This document shows, in pieces, positions 10,281 through 18,958 of a stretch of DNA of 64,000 bases (position 1 is the stretch's first letter; each line of letters begins with the position of its first letter). The notes below the pieces were generated by a model. It was given only the letters and a program-made list of their open reading frames with translations. It had not been told where the DNA came from and searched no databases. Source of the stretch: Prevotella sp. (GTDB taxonomy: Bacteria; Bacteroidota; Bacteroidia; Bacteroidales; Bacteroidaceae); contig JAFSNR010000061.1 of the NCBI GenBank assembly GCA_017443345.1, forward strand, positions 62,001 through 126,000, given 5' to 3'. The position numbers and the translations under genes were made by a program.

Positions 10281-10333
10281 GTATTTTTACCTGTTTACGG
10301 CCTATTGCAACCCGATTGCACGATTTATTTGTG

Positions 10334-10341
10334 TATCTTTG
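10334..10341 (+). promoter_or_regulatory. Promoter -7 box for feoAB
   Basis: TATCTTTG lies 22 bp before the chosen feoAB ATG (10364). A clear -33 box at the right spacing is not seen. Because this box lies inside the longer open frame beginning at 10316, it argues for the internal start. Confidence 0.65.
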
Positions 10342-10363
10342 CAGCAGAAAAATTGTTAAGTGT

Positions 10364-12769
10364 ATGAAACTCTCAGAACTGAAGACTGGCGAGAAAGGTA
10401 TCATCGTCAAAGTGTTAGGTCATGGTGGATTCCGCAAGCGCATCATCGAGATGGGATTCATCAAGGGCAAGGAAGTGGAGGTGCTGCTGAATGCGCCCTT
10501 GCAGGATCCTGTGAAATACAAGCTCATGGGCTATGAGGTCAGCCTGCGCCATCAGGAGGCCGACAATATAGAGGTGGTGTCAGCCGATACCCCTATTGAG
10601 GCCACCCATTTCTCTATCTCCGAAGATACCAGCGACCACGAGGACGACTATATCCAGCACGAGGCCATGAAGGAGCGCCGCGTGATCAATGTGGCGCTGG
10701 TGGGTAACCCCAACTGTGGCAAGACCTCGCTCTTCAACTATGCCTCCGGAGCCCATGGACATGTGGGCAACTACTCCGGTGTGACGGTCGATGCCACCGA
10801 GGCCCATGCAGAGTTCTTCGGCTATGAGTTCAACCTCACCGACCTGCCTGGCACCTACTCCCTCTCCTGCTATTCACCTGAGGAGCTCTATGTCCGTGAG
10901 CACCTGACGGAGAAGATGCCCGATGTTATCATCAATGTCATCGATGCCTCCAACCTGGAGCGCAATCTCTACCTGACCACCCAGCTCGTGGATATGAACA
11001 TGCGGATGGTGTGTGCACTCAACATGTATGACGAGTTTGAGCGTCGTGGAGACCAGGTCAACATCGAGACCCTGAGCAAGCTCTTTGGTATGCCGATGAT
11101 TCCCACATCGTTCAAGAACGGTGATGGTGTGAAGGAGCTCTTCAAGGCCGTCATCCAGGTGTACGAGGGTACCAGCAAGGCTGCCCGCCACCTGCATATC
11201 AACTATGGCCATGAGATTGAGGACGGTATCGCACATATCCAGAAGTATCTCAAGGCCGATGAGCATATCACCCAGCACTACTCCACCCGATACCTCTCGC
11301 TGAAGCTCCTGGAGCACGACTCTCAGGTGCTCGACTACCTGGGTCACCACATGCAGGAAGAGAACCGCATGAAGGACTTCCACAACCTGACCACAGAGCG
11401 CGACAAGGCCTCGACACGTGTGAAGGAAGAGACTGGCAACGACTCTGAGACAGCCATCATGGATGCCAAATATGGTTTCATCAACGGAGCCCTCAGAGAG
11501 GCCAGATACAAGACCGGCAACAAGAAGGACACCTATCGCACCACCCACATGATCGATGCCGTGCTGTCTAACAGATACATCGGTTTCCCCATCTTCTTCC
11601 TGATCCTCTTCGTGATGTTCCAGACCACCTTCTCGCTGGGTCAGTACCCGATGGACTGGATTGATGAGGGTGTAGCCTGGTTGGGCGACTATATCGGAGC
11701 CACCATGCCCGATGGGCCCCTGAAGGCGATGCTGGTCGATGGTGTCATCGGTGGTGTGGGTAGCGTGATTGTCTTCCTGCCCCAGATCCTCATCCTCTAT
11801 TTCTTCATCTCGCTGATGGAGGACTCGGGCTATATGGCGCGCGCAGCCTTTATCATGGACAAGCTGATGCACCAGATGGGACTGCACGGCAAGTCGTTCA
11901 TCCCCCTCATCATGGGCTTTGGCTGTAACGTGCCTGCTGTGATGGCAACCCGAACCATTGAGAGCCGCCGCTCCAGGATTATCACGATGATGATCCTGCC
12001 CTTCATGAGCTGCTCTGCCCGTCTGCCCATCTACATCATGATCGCAGGCACCTTCTTCTCCCTGCATTACCGCTCGTGGGTGATGCTGTCACTCTATGTC
12101 ATCGGCATCCTGATGTCGGTCATCGTGAGCAAGATCTTCTCCTCACTGGTCATCAAGGGCGAGGACACCCCCTTCGTGATGGAGCTGCCACCCTATCGCT
12201 GGCCTACCCCGAAAGCCATCTGGCGCCACACCTGGGAGAAGGGCAAGGAGTATCTGAAGAAGATGGGAGGCATCATCCTCGTGGCCTCTATCATCGTCTG
12301 GGCACTCGGCTATTTCCCACACAACGACGAGCTGCCACGCGAGCAACAGCAGGAGCAGAGCTATATCGGCCGCATGGGTAAGGCCATTGAGCCCATCTTC
12401 ATGCCTCAGGGATTCAACTGGAAACTCGATGTCAGTCTGATAGCCGGTGTGGGAGCCAAGGAGATTGTGGCCTCTACGATTGGTGTGCTCTACTCCGGCG
12501 ACGACTCCTTTGGTGATGACGAGGACTTCAGCGACGATACCGAGAAGTATACCCATCTGCGTCAGGCGATGGTCAAGGAAGGCATCACGCCCCTGTCCTC
12601 CTACGCGTACCTTATATTTATATTGCTCTATTTCCCCTGCATCGCTACCATTGCAGCCATCAAGAACGAGACAGGCTCCTGGCGCTGGGCCACATTCGCC
12701 GCCTGCTACACCACCGCTGTGGCCTGGCTGGTCTCAGCCCTCGTCTATCAGCTCGGCAGCCTTCTATAA
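10364..12769 (+). CDS. feoB: FeoA-FeoB fusion ferrous iron transporter
   Basis: The protein of about 801 residues begins with a FeoA-type SH3-like domain (MKLSELKTGEKGIIVKV through about residue 73). A G-protein domain follows, with G1 GNPNCGKTS (about 114-122), switch region GNYSGVTVD and G3 DLPGTYSL. The C-terminal permease has the FeoB gate motifs (GFGCNVPAVMATR and an N-terminal copy of the Gate region). It imports Fe(II) across the inner membrane. The FeoA-FeoB fusion is common in Bacteroidales. A start at 10316 would add 16 residues but would precede the promoter box, so 10364 is preferred. No Fur box was identified. Confidence 0.96.
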   Translation: MKLSELKTGEKGIIVKVLGHGGFRKRIIEMGFIKGKEVEVLLNAPLQDPVKYKLMGYEVSLRHQEADNIEVVSADTPIEATHFSISEDTSDHEDDYIQHEAMKERRVINVALVGNPNCGKTSLFNYASGAHGHVGNYSGVTVDATEAHAEFFGYEFNLTDLPGTYSLSCYSPEELYVREHLTEKMPDVIINVIDASNLERNLYLTTQLVDMNMRMVCALNMYDEFERRGDQVNIETLSKLFGMPMIPTSFKNGDGVKELFKAVIQVYEGTSKAARHLHINYGHEIEDGIAHIQKYLKADEHITQHYSTRYLSLKLLEHDSQVLDYLGHHMQEENRMKDFHNLTTERDKASTRVKEETGNDSETAIMDAKYGFINGALREARYKTGNKKDTYRTTHMIDAVLSNRYIGFPIFFLILFVMFQTTFSLGQYPMDWIDEGVAWLGDYIGATMPDGPLKAMLVDGVIGGVGSVIVFLPQILILYFFISLMEDSGYMARAAFIMDKLMHQMGLHGKSFIPLIMGFGCNVPAVMATRTIESRRSRIITMMILPFMSCSARLPIYIMIAGTFFSLHYRSWVMLSLYVIGILMSVIVSKIFSSLVIKGEDTPFVMELPPYRWPTPKAIWRHTWEKGKEYLKKMGGIILVASIIVWALGYFPHNDELPREQQQEQSYIGRMGKAIEPIFMPQGFNWKLDVSLIAGVGAKEIVASTIGVLYSGDDSFGDDEDFSDDTEKYTHLRQAMVKEGITPLSSYAYLIFILLYFPCIATIAAIKNETGSWRWATFAACYTTAVAWLVSALVYQLGSLL

Positions 12770-13300
12770 CCTCTCGAACAACACTTTTTCTTCTTTCTAA
12801 TGTCAGAAGTTGGAAATCAGAGATACTGCGCTGACCACATGCTTTGATGACAGCGTCCCCATGACTCGCGGGCGATGCTTCCTTTATTTTCGTAATTCTC
12901 TTTATAACAAACAAAATAAAAGAGAAGTACAAAATCTTTATTTTAGAATTGGTTTTTATCGGAAACTGAAGTGCTTTTGTTTGAATTCTTCCTGATAAAT
13001 TTGGTGGAATCGAAAATAAAAAGTAATTTTGTAGCGTTATAATTTTCGTTTCCGCACGTGAAACGCGCATTTCAGGGCGAGAAACGTGCGTTTCAGGACG
13101 AGAAATGTACGTTTCAGGGCGGCAAACAACAAAACCAACGAAGGAAAAAAACTTTTGTAAGGCTGTCCGGAAACAAAAGCAGGTAAGAGAATAAAGAAAA
13201 GTAAGGAAGAGAAAAGTTAAAAGTGGCGAAGAGAAAAGTTAAAAGTAGAATAGTAAAATAACAAAGGTAGCAAAGTATTAATTTTAAAACATTTAAGAAT
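12770..13300 (+). other. Gene-free 531-bp interval with repeats before the HU-like gene
   Basis: No convincing coding frame was found. The left half is AT-rich spacer. The right half holds the 21-bp dyad repeat array (13043-13120) and, at 13206-13224 and 13228-13246, two identical 19-bp direct copies beginning GAAGAGAAAAGTT in an A/G-rich run leading to the HU-like gene. No TAnnTTTG box was seen close to 13301. Confidence 0.6.
13043..13120 (+). repeat. Three tandem 21-bp units, each containing a dyad
   Basis: Units run 13058-13078, 13079-13099 and 13100-13120 with exact 21-bp period. Each contains an imperfect palindrome: GAAACGCGCATTTC, GAAACGTGCGTTTC and GAAATGTACGTTTC. A half-site CGTTTC just upstream (13048-13053) forms a further inverted pair with GAAACG of unit 1. 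The 21-bp phasing equals two helical turns, so binding of a dimeric protein on one DNA face is a reasonable inference; an RNA hairpin array is the alternative. Confidence 0.75.
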
Positions 13301-13966
13301 ATGGCAAATTACATTTTAAAGGAACTCCCAGGGGAGATGACAGACGGCAAGACAGTTGTTTATCCGAAGATGCAAGTGTTTTCGTTGCATGACTATGAGA
13401 AGGTCATTCATAACATGCGCGTATATACAAACGGCATTGGCGAGGGGGCTATCCGTACAGTTTTCGATGCGCTGGCACAGACGATGGCATGTTGGTTACC
13501 CTTGGGGCACACCATGAAGATTGACGGATTGGGAGTATTCTCCCTATCCTTAGGATTCGATACGTCCACGCCTTCAGAAAAAGCGGAATTGCTGAAACAG
13601 GAGAACGATGACGATGGCGATCCTAAGCTGAAATACAGGCATGTGCGCATCAAGGGCATCAATTTCAAGCCCGATCCAGAGCTGCTGAAGGAAATGAACA
13701 AGCAGGCTACTTTCGACCGCGTTGGAGTAGACGTTGAAGTCCCGAAGACAAGCCCGTACACTCTCGAAGAGCGTCTGGCAAAGGCCAAAATGATTATCAG
13801 CACACTTGGATACATGACGCTTACCGACTATGCAATAGAAACAAGGCAATCCAAAAGCGCAGCCTCAAAGGACCTCAAAAAGATGGTGACCGATCCAGAT
13901 TCCGGTATCACCTGTCGTGGAACGGGCTCGCATAAAATATGGATAGAAAAGAACTCGCTTACTTGA
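13301..13966 (+). CDS. HU-like DNA-binding protein with C-terminal extension
   Basis: The 221-residue protein has an N-terminal HU/IHF-like fold (about residues 1-120; IGEGAIRTVFDALAQTMACW and KIDGLGVFSLSLGF are the HU helix and strand region). A C-terminal domain of about 70 residues has a helix-turn-helix-like sequence (LTDYAIETRQSKSAASKDLK). This is the long HU-like type found in Bacteroidota accessory regions, where it commonly sits with smalltalk, peptidoglycan hydrolase and primase genes; those partners occur elsewhere in this window. It is preceded by a repeat array and followed by scraps of an M15 peptidase gene, as if its cassette had decayed. DNA binding is well supported, the biological role is not known. 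Confidence 0.85.
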   Translation: MANYILKELPGEMTDGKTVVYPKMQVFSLHDYEKVIHNMRVYTNGIGEGAIRTVFDALAQTMACWLPLGHTMKIDGLGVFSLSLGFDTSTPSEKAELLKQENDDDGDPKLKYRHVRIKGINFKPDPELLKEMNKQATFDRVGVDVEVPKTSPYTLEERLAKAKMIISTLGYMTLTDYAIETRQSKSAASKDLKKMVTDPDSGITCRGTGSHKIWIEKNSLT

Positions 13967-13979
13967 TGCTGCGCATCGC

Positions 13980-14060
13980 TTATCTGATAATAATCTTCCG
14001 CGATGACTGTCCCTGACGGACAATATAGATGCCTGGAGTAGTCGTTGGGACAGGTACTTG
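13980..14060 (-). pseudogene. Scrap of a secreted-protein C-terminus
   Basis: Read on the minus strand this stretch encodes about 26 residues, including TTTPGIYIVRQGQSSRKIII, then R and a stop codon. That resembles the GxYIVR..G...KKI end of type IX secretion C-terminal domains common in Prevotella. No upstream coding sequence continues it. It ends inside a 12-bp perfect inverted repeat (14043-14054 with 14076-14087) at the border with the M15 scrap. Confidence 0.5.
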
Positions 14061-14087
14061 GGTATGACTCAGACGCCTGTCCCAACG

Positions 14088-14157
14088 GCTGGATCCACAT
14101 CTCCTGGAATCCTTTCACCCCACCTCGCCATTACATCAGAATTGGGTACTATAAATG
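14088..14157 (+). pseudogene. 3'-end remnant of an M15 peptidase gene
   Basis: The fragment encodes GWIHISWNPFTPPRHYIRIG, then YYK and stop. It is nearly identical to the C-terminus of the intact M15 peptidase at 20208-20621 (GWLHISWNPFAAPRHYIRIG). The rest of the gene is missing. As at the other locus, the stop is followed at once by the convergent 3' end of a polyvalent-protein kinase gene. Confidence 0.85.
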
Positions 14158-14158
14158 A

Positions 14159-14851
14159 TTAAATACTACTTTTTGAAGCCCAGGGCGATAGACTATTGTA
14201 TGTTTCCAAGCCGCCAGTATCGGATTTGAAGATGATAGTATCTATAAAGAATAGGTGGCCTTCATCATCGACAAGCACATTACCATCTACTGCATCGAAG
14301 ATGTCGTGCTGACCGTTGGTATAGTATCCACCTTCATCCTCCGCATGGAAGCCAAGGCGTATGAATTCATCATGGATCTCTTGTGCCATAGCCAGACGAG
14401 CATCAGCAATAAACGGTTGTACCAGAACAGCACAGACATGCCCATCCCTATTTTCTGCAAATCCAAGCATCGTGTAAGCACAATCAGGAAAATATTTGTT
14501 GTGTGCTTTTATTCGTTCAAAAAATGGTGTAAGATTATCGTCAGAATATCTAAAATCATTCAATTTGATGATTTCCGTACCATTATTAGATAAATAGACT
14601 TCGTTTTCTGAACCACGATCGAAGTAGTCGCCAAGTTGGTTGCAATCGCTGAACCAGCAACCTTGGTTCAAGGCCCACTGCTTAAGTCTTACCAGTTGGA
14701 CAGACTTGCAAGACGCTGTTCCCGTAAAAGCCTCAATCTCCTCAAGGACTCCTTGCGCGAAAGCGGATGCTCTTTCCAGTATGCTACCTTCGCCAATTTC
14801 TCGGCATTCACCTTCTTGTGGTAGTCGTTCAGTTTGATTTCCATTGTTCAT
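14159..14851 (-). CDS. Putative kinase-fold protein of the polyvalent-protein type
   Basis: This 230-residue protein resembles the serine/threonine/tyrosine kinase-like domain found in phage and plasmid polyvalent proteins. Visible are a glycine-poor nucleotide-binding strand followed by EVYLSNNGTEIIKLNDFR (lysine on a beta-strand), a hinge YTMLGFAENRDGHVCAVLVQ, and HDIFDAVDGNVLVDDEGHLF, which could hold the catalytic and metal-binding Asp/Asn. The N-terminal 60 residues are a separate helical region. Its own promoter (TAAATTTG on the minus strand, 14874-14881) lies 22 bp upstream. A 3'-end remnant of a second copy lies at 20622-20720. Kinase activity is inferred from the fold only. Confidence 0.6.
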   Translation of the reverse strand: MNNGNQTERLPQEGECREIGEGSILERASAFAQGVLEEIEAFTGTASCKSVQLVRLKQWALNQGCWFSDCNQLGDYFDRGSENEVYLSNNGTEIIKLNDFRYSDDNLTPFFERIKAHNKYFPDCAYTMLGFAENRDGHVCAVLVQPFIADARLAMAQEIHDEFIRLGFHAEDEGGYYTNGQHDIFDAVDGNVLVDDEGHLFFIDTIIFKSDTGGLETYNSLSPWASKSSI

Positions 14852-14873
14852 CCTTTCAACTTATTCTTGGCTG

Positions 14874-14881
14874 CAAATTTA
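14874..14881 (-). promoter_or_regulatory. Promoter -7 box for the kinase-like gene
   Basis: TAAATTTG on the minus strand, 22 bp upstream of the ATG at 14851. Confidence 0.6.
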
Positions 14882-14955
14882 CAGTAAAAACCTTAAATTT
14901 CCAAGTTTTTTGAAGAAATTCTTGTCCCATTGCACTTTATACCACAATTATTTTG

Positions 14956-14963
14956 TATCTTTG
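14956..14963 (+). promoter_or_regulatory. Promoter -7 box for RNA candidate / methylase operon
   Basis: TATCTTTG at 14956-14963, followed by GC-rich, highly self-complementary sequence. A TTG at 14930-14932 could serve as -33 with a slightly long spacer. Confidence 0.6.
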
Positions 14964-14965
14964 CC

Positions 14966-15220
14966 ATCGGTTCGGGGAGAAATCCGGACTAACGAAGGCA
15001 TTAACTATTATTTCGCGTTAAGCCAAGAGCGTCGGAAACTCAATTTGGTATAATAAGCACGAAAATAATATGTGAGGGCGGCTTTCTCGTATGGGAATGC
15101 CTCTACGTCTGTTAATAAAGTTATGCTCACGCTTTAGCGTGATGCATTCTTAGAACAGACCCGGGGCTCCAATCCGACGCCGCCTCGTGCTTAACGCGCT
15201 AAGGATCGTGTCACGCTTTC
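14966..15220 (+). ncRNA. Candidate structured RNA or long structured leader
   Basis: The about 255-nt stretch folds on paper into nested helices: TAAGCACG (about 15054-15061) with CGTGCTTA (15185-15192); GAGGGCGGC (15074-15082) with GCCGCCTC (about 15179-15187, partly overlapping the outer helix); GTCTGTT (about 15107-15113) with AACAGAC (15154-15160); and an inner TCACGC/GCGTGA hairpin with a TTTA loop. GCGTTAAG (about 15014-15021) can instead pair with CTTAACGC (about 15190-15197), so two alternative folds compete for the same strand. It does not match RNase P, tmRNA, 6S or SRP RNA features that I know. It may be a free RNA or the 5' leader of the methylase gene. Confidence 0.45.
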
Positions 15221-15233
15221 TTTATGCACGTTG

Positions 15234-15274
15234 GCGATTGATAGTCTGATGCAAGACTTGAAACTATCAATCGC
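15234..15274 (+). promoter_or_regulatory. Perfect 12-bp inverted repeat ending 6 bp before the methylase ATG
   Basis: GCGATTGATAGT (15234-15245) and ACTATCAATCGC (15263-15274) are exact reverse complements with a 17-nt loop. The hairpin covers the ribosome-loading region of the methylase gene at 15281, so it could control translation, or be an operator for autoregulation. Confidence 0.7.
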
Positions 15275-15280
15275 TGAATA

Positions 15281-16414
15281 ATGGCAAACGACAACCTATC
15301 AAACGCCAAAATGGCGAAGAACGATGAGTTTTACACTCAGTATTACGATATAGAAATCGAGATTGAATCTTATCTCGACTATAATCCTGATGTGTTCCGT
15401 GGTAAGACAGTACTGTTGCCTTGTGATGACCCTGAATGGAGCAACTTTACTCACTATTTCGCACAGAATTTCGAAGACTTGGGCTTGAAGAAACTCATTT
15501 CAACCAGTTTTGCACCTGAGAGCAAAAAGTACAAGGTTCCTTATGAACCAACTCTTTTTGAGACTCAGCAACCATATTATAGCCCAGATAAGACTAAGAC
15601 GCACGGAAAGATATTCATCCTGACAGATGATAAAACAGGAGATGGTATCGTGAATATCGATGACTTACAATGGGACTACTTAGAGGGTGATGGTGATTTC
15701 CGAAGTGAAGAGGTGAAGAAGTTGAGAGACGAAGCTGACATCATAGTAACCAATCCTCCTTTCTCGTTGTTCCGAGACTTCTTTAATTGGATTATGGAGG
15801 CCGAAAAGCAGTTCCTCATTATAGGTAATATGAATGCCATCACATACAAAGAAGTCTTTCCAAACATCAAGAATAACAAGGTTTGGCTGGGAGTGACCAA
15901 CTTCAATACTGGCATGTACTTCCGTGTACCTGATGATTTCGTTTATGCGCCTACTTACAAGTTTGAGCGTGAACAGAATGGTGTAAAAGTGAACAGAGTG
16001 CCTGGAGTATGCTGGTATACAAATATTGATCATGGCCGACGTCACCAACCCATGAAGTTGATGACAGCTGCAGAGAATTTTCGTTATAGCAAACATAAGG
16101 AGGTTAGAGGTCGCACAGCATACATACACTACGAGAACTACGATGCTATCGAAGTTCCTTTTGCAGATGCTATACCACGTGACTATGACGGAATAATGGG
16201 TGTGCCAAAATCATACCTTGACAAGTATTGTCCTGAACAATTTGAAATCATTGGTTGTGCCGAAGGAGACTCAGGTAAAGAACTTGGCTTAAAACCATTC
16301 CCTCGTGAACTAAAGAAACTCAATCCGAGCCTACGAGACGGGCAGCTCTATTATATTGAGAACGACCGTCCCGAAAAACCCTATGCAAGAATACTAATCC
16401 GCAAAAAGCAATAA
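15281..16414 (+). CDS. EcoRI-family adenine-specific DNA methyltransferase
   Basis: The 377-residue protein resembles the M.EcoRI family: N-terminal [20 protein letters not shown], a cofactor-side motif [14 protein letters not shown] (about residues 43-56), the catalytic NPPF (158-161) in [16 protein letters not shown], and the target-recognition part with [12 protein letters not shown]. It would transfer a methyl group from SAM to N6 of adenine in a specific site. The next gene, a DUF262-HNH protein, starts 4 bp after its stop, and an Mrr-like nuclease follows. The likely role is protection of self DNA in a restriction system. A 12-bp hairpin covers its start region. Confidence 0.9.
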   Translation: MANDNLSNAKMAKNDEFYTQYYDIEIEIESYLDYNPDVFRGKTVLLPCDDPEWSNFTHYFAQNFEDLGLKKLISTSFAPESKKYKVPYEPTLFETQQPYYSPDKTKTHGKIFILTDDKTGDGIVNIDDLQWDYLEGDGDFRSEEVKKLRDEADIIVTNPPFSLFRDFFNWIMEAEKQFLIIGNMNAITYKEVFPNIKNNKVWLGVTNFNTGMYFRVPDDFVYAPTYKFEREQNGVKVNRVPGVCWYTNIDHGRRHQPMKLMTAAENFRYSKHKEVRGRTAYIHYENYDAIEVPFADAIPRDYDGIMGVPKSYLDKYCPEQFEIIGCAEGDSGKELGLKPFPRELKKLNPSLRDGQLYYIENDRPEKPYARILIRKKQ

Positions 16415-16418
16415 CCCT

Positions 16419-17585
16419 ATGGAAACGACCCTTAAAGAATACACTGTTCGCGAAATATGCGATGGATTCCAATATAGCGACATAGACGGAAAAGGACTTT
16501 ATGGTCTTTGTGGTCAGCTCACCATCCAGCCTGAATATCAACGTAACTATCTCTACTCTGACAACAAAGGTGAGCGTGAGGTAGCTGTCATAGACTCTGT
16601 CCTAAAGAAGTATCCACTTGGACTTATCTACTTCAATCAACTTGATAATGGAAGGCTTGAGGTGCTTGACGGACAGCAACGCATTACATCACTCGGTCGC
16701 TTCGTAACCAAGAAATTCTCTGTGCCCTACGGAGGCCACATGTGTAAGATTCATGCTCTGCCAGAGGACAAACAAGAGCTGGTATGGAACACCAAAATAC
16801 TCGTTTACATCTGTAAGGGAACGAAAAGCGAGATCAAAGAATGGTTTCAGACAATTAATATTGCCGGTATTCGTCTTAATGAACAAGAAAAACTGAATGC
16901 GGTATTTTCTGGCAATTTTGTTACTGCGGCAAAGGCTGTATTCAGTAACAAAGGTGACTCAAATGTTCAGAAGTGGAGTGCATACATTAGTGGAAACGTC
17001 AATCGACAGGACTATCTTGCAGCAGCTCTTGATTGGGTGAGTCACGGCCACACTGAAGATTATATGCAGGAGCATAAAGATATTGGCAACTGCGATGAGA
17101 TGAAACGGCATTTCGATGACATCATAGAGTGGATTGAACGTACATTCGATGGTGAACCAACGCCTGAAATGTGTGGTCAGGAATGGGGAAGGCTTTATGA
17201 CCTTTACGGAAAGAAACCGCTTAATCATGTCGAAATCTCTGCCAAGGTTCGTGAACTCTATGAAGACAGTTATGTTTACTCAAAACGTGGCATATACGAA
17301 TATGTGCTTGGTGGTTGTGTAGACACGAAACTTCTGAATATCCGCATCTTTGATGACGCGACGAAGAAAACCGTTTATGCACGTCAGACCTCCGAGGCGC
17401 AAGCAGAACACAAGTCTAACTGTCCGCACTGTGTATTGGAGAATCAGGCTAACAAGACTCGCATTTGGAAAATAAACGAAATGGATGCCGACCATGTATC
17501 AGCCTGGAGCAAAGGCGGTGCAACTGATATCAGCAATTGTCAGATGTTGTGCAAGACTCATAACAGAATGAAAGGAAACAGATAA
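16419..17585 (+). CDS. DUF262 (GmrSD-N-like) protein with C-terminal HNH nuclease
   Basis: The 388-residue protein begins with a DUF262/ParB-like NTPase domain: [12 protein letters not shown] and the defining DGQQR motif at residues 84-88. It ends with an HNH module: zinc pair CPHC (335-338), catalytic DADHV (H359), N373 and CKTHN (C378, H381). DUF262-HNH proteins include type IV restriction enzymes such as GmrSD and BrxU. Beside an EcoRI-type methylase it may be the nuclease of the pair, cutting unmodified DNA, or a modification-dependent enzyme kept harmless by the methylase pattern. All HNH residues are present. The Mrr-like gene begins 10 bp downstream. Confidence 0.88.
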   Translation: METTLKEYTVREICDGFQYSDIDGKGLYGLCGQLTIQPEYQRNYLYSDNKGEREVAVIDSVLKKYPLGLIYFNQLDNGRLEVLDGQQRITSLGRFVTKKFSVPYGGHMCKIHALPEDKQELVWNTKILVYICKGTKSEIKEWFQTINIAGIRLNEQEKLNAVFSGNFVTAAKAVFSNKGDSNVQKWSAYISGNVNRQDYLAAALDWVSHGHTEDYMQEHKDIGNCDEMKRHFDDIIEWIERTFDGEPTPEMCGQEWGRLYDLYGKKPLNHVEISAKVRELYEDSYVYSKRGIYEYVLGGCVDTKLLNIRIFDDATKKTVYARQTSEAQAEHKSNCPHCVLENQANKTRIWKINEMDADHVSAWSKGGATDISNCQMLCKTHNRMKGNR

Positions 17586-17595
17586 AAAAAATACA

Positions 17596-18495
17596 ATGGC
17601 AAAAGACAAATTCAGCAGGACAAAAGCATGCGCTACTAAGACGCTGTATGCTGTGATGAAGGAGATGAGTCGCCGGGGTGGCAGTATGCCCGCCAAGGAA
17701 CTTTATCCTTTTGTGAATGAGAACGTGGAGCTGACTGAGTGGGAACGCGAACCGGCAGGGAAGATGAAATATATCCGTTGGACTAACAGTTTCCAGTTCT
17801 ATTCCATAGACTATCAGAAGGCTGGTTTCATAGTCAAGAAGAATGGTAACTGGTACTTGACACCTGAAGGAGAGGCTATTTTGAAAAAGACTCCTGAGGA
17901 GGTGATGAATATAGCCAATGATGCCTATCATGAGTGGCGGCGACTAAACCCCAAAGATGAGAAGCCAGAAACAGAACCTGACGACGAGACTGCTGAGAAA
18001 GACAACGCCATGAATCTTGACCTGTTGGAATCGGACGCTCGGGAAGGTATCCGGCAGTTCCTCGTGTCGAAGAGTCCTTATGAGTTCCAGGACATGGTGG
18101 CTGCCCTGCTTCGGGCTATGGACTATCACACACCATTCATCGCTCCCAAGGGTAAGGATGGTGGTATCGATATCATCGCCTACTTAGATCCACTGGGTGC
18201 AAAGACACCACGTATCAAGGTACAGGTAAAGCACAAGCCTGATACTGCCATCGGTGCCTCAGACATCCGGGCACTCTTAGGTGTGCTCAGGGCTGGCGAC
18301 ATAGCCCTCTTCGTGACCAGCGGTACGTTCTCCTCTGATGCTCGCAATACCAGCACCAGTTCACGTGAGTTTATCCGACTAATTGACGGCGATGAATTTA
18401 TAGACATGTGGCAGGAGTACTACGACAAGATGTCGGACGATGACAAGAATATGCTGCCCCTGAAACGCATTGCCTTCTTGGGCAATAATGAGTAG
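17596..18495 (+). CDS. Mrr-like restriction endonuclease
   Basis: The 299-residue protein has an N-terminal winged-helix Mrr_N region (about residues 10-100; KELYPFVNENVELTEWERE and WYLTPEGEAIL), an acidic linker (120-140) and a C-terminal Mrr catalytic PD-(D/E)xK domain: E163 in SPYEFQDMVAALL, D192 in GKDGGIDIIAY and Q210-V-K212 in KVQVKHK. Mrr enzymes cut DNA carrying foreign methylation. Being third in the methylase/DUF262-HNH operon, it may add a modification-dependent arm to the defence. All catalytic residues are intact. Confidence 0.9.
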   Translation: MAKDKFSRTKACATKTLYAVMKEMSRRGGSMPAKELYPFVNENVELTEWEREPAGKMKYIRWTNSFQFYSIDYQKAGFIVKKNGNWYLTPEGEAILKKTPEEVMNIANDAYHEWRRLNPKDEKPETEPDDETAEKDNAMNLDLLESDAREGIRQFLVSKSPYEFQDMVAALLRAMDYHTPFIAPKGKDGGIDIIAYLDPLGAKTPRIKVQVKHKPDTAIGASDIRALLGVLRAGDIALFVTSGTFSSDARNTSTSSREFIRLIDGDEFIDMWQEYYDKMSDDDKNMLPLKRIAFLGNNE

Positions 18496-18958
18496 TATTG
18501 AAATATTGATTATTGAGTCAAAATTGATGAAAGAGCGGACAAGGAGCACCTCATGTCGTTAAAGGCAAGGGTGCTTTGTCGTTGAAATGTCACAAAGTAT
18601 CCTGACCCCGATGTGACATGAGATAGTCGCGGGTTCTTGAGGGCTTGAGTCCGATGGCTTTCGAAACGGATTTTGGATCTGAAATCTCGTTATCGGCGAT
18701 AAAATCGACGATTTGCCTCCGATTTTCCTCATTTCGATTTCCGATTTCCGTTTTTTGCTCATTTTTATCAGACTCTTCTTCATTCATCGACTTTATAAGT
18801 TCAAAGACCAAATGCATCTGGCTGTATGCTATAAATGCACCAAACATTCATTTTTACATGAATGCACCAAGTAATGTATCAATAGCCTGTGGCAAAGCGT
18901 AGCATGGCGCAGATGCCATATTGCAAGCCATCCTTATCAATGCCGAAAGCTGCGATGT
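18496..18958. other. Interval of gene remnants between the Mrr gene and HEPN/MNT
   Basis: About 460 bp. It holds a possible weak terminator after the Mrr gene (AGCACC at about 18546-18551 pairing with GGTGCT near 18570), a truncated 85-residue minus-strand frame with a DNA-binding-like end, and the 3' remnant of an M20 peptidase gene. Confidence 0.55.
18590..18847 (-). pseudogene. Fragment resembling the winged-helix tail of an AlbA-type ATP-binding regulator
   Basis: The 85-residue frame has a polar, charged linker (EEESDKNEQKTEIGNRNEEN) and then RRQIVDFIADNEISDPKSV and SKAIGLKPSRTRDYLMS, a pattern seen at the C-terminal winged helix of Bacteroidota ATP-binding or Fic-like regulators. The usual continuation after the recognition helix (a wing and terminal beta-strand) is missing, because a stop follows MSHRGQDTL. 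The upstream nucleotide-binding part is absent too. It is most likely a decayed gene piece, but a short real protein cannot be excluded. Confidence 0.4.

Larger units (their letters stand above)
14852..15280 (+). other. 429-bp gene-free interval before the restriction locus
   Basis: It contains divergent promoters (minus-strand box 14874-14881, plus-strand TATCTTTG 14956-14963), a candidate structured RNA from about 14966 to 15220, and a 12-bp perfect hairpin directly before the methylase start. No credible protein-coding frame was seen. Confidence 0.7.

Noticed and set aside
10874..12067. 397-codon open frame on the minus strand
   Set aside because: It lies antisense to feoB and is histidine/glycine-rich shadow sequence.
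12660..13070. 136-codon minus-strand frame after feoB
   Set aside because: It begins in AT-rich spacer and runs into the antisense of feoB; no domain or promoter was seen.
13058..13120. CRISPR array
   Set aside because: The 21-bp units are directly adjacent with no spacers, and there are no cas genes.
14966..15220. tmRNA, 6S RNA or retron RNA
   Set aside because: There is no tag reading frame or tRNA-like end, no 6S-type single long bulged stem, and no reverse transcriptase gene nearby.
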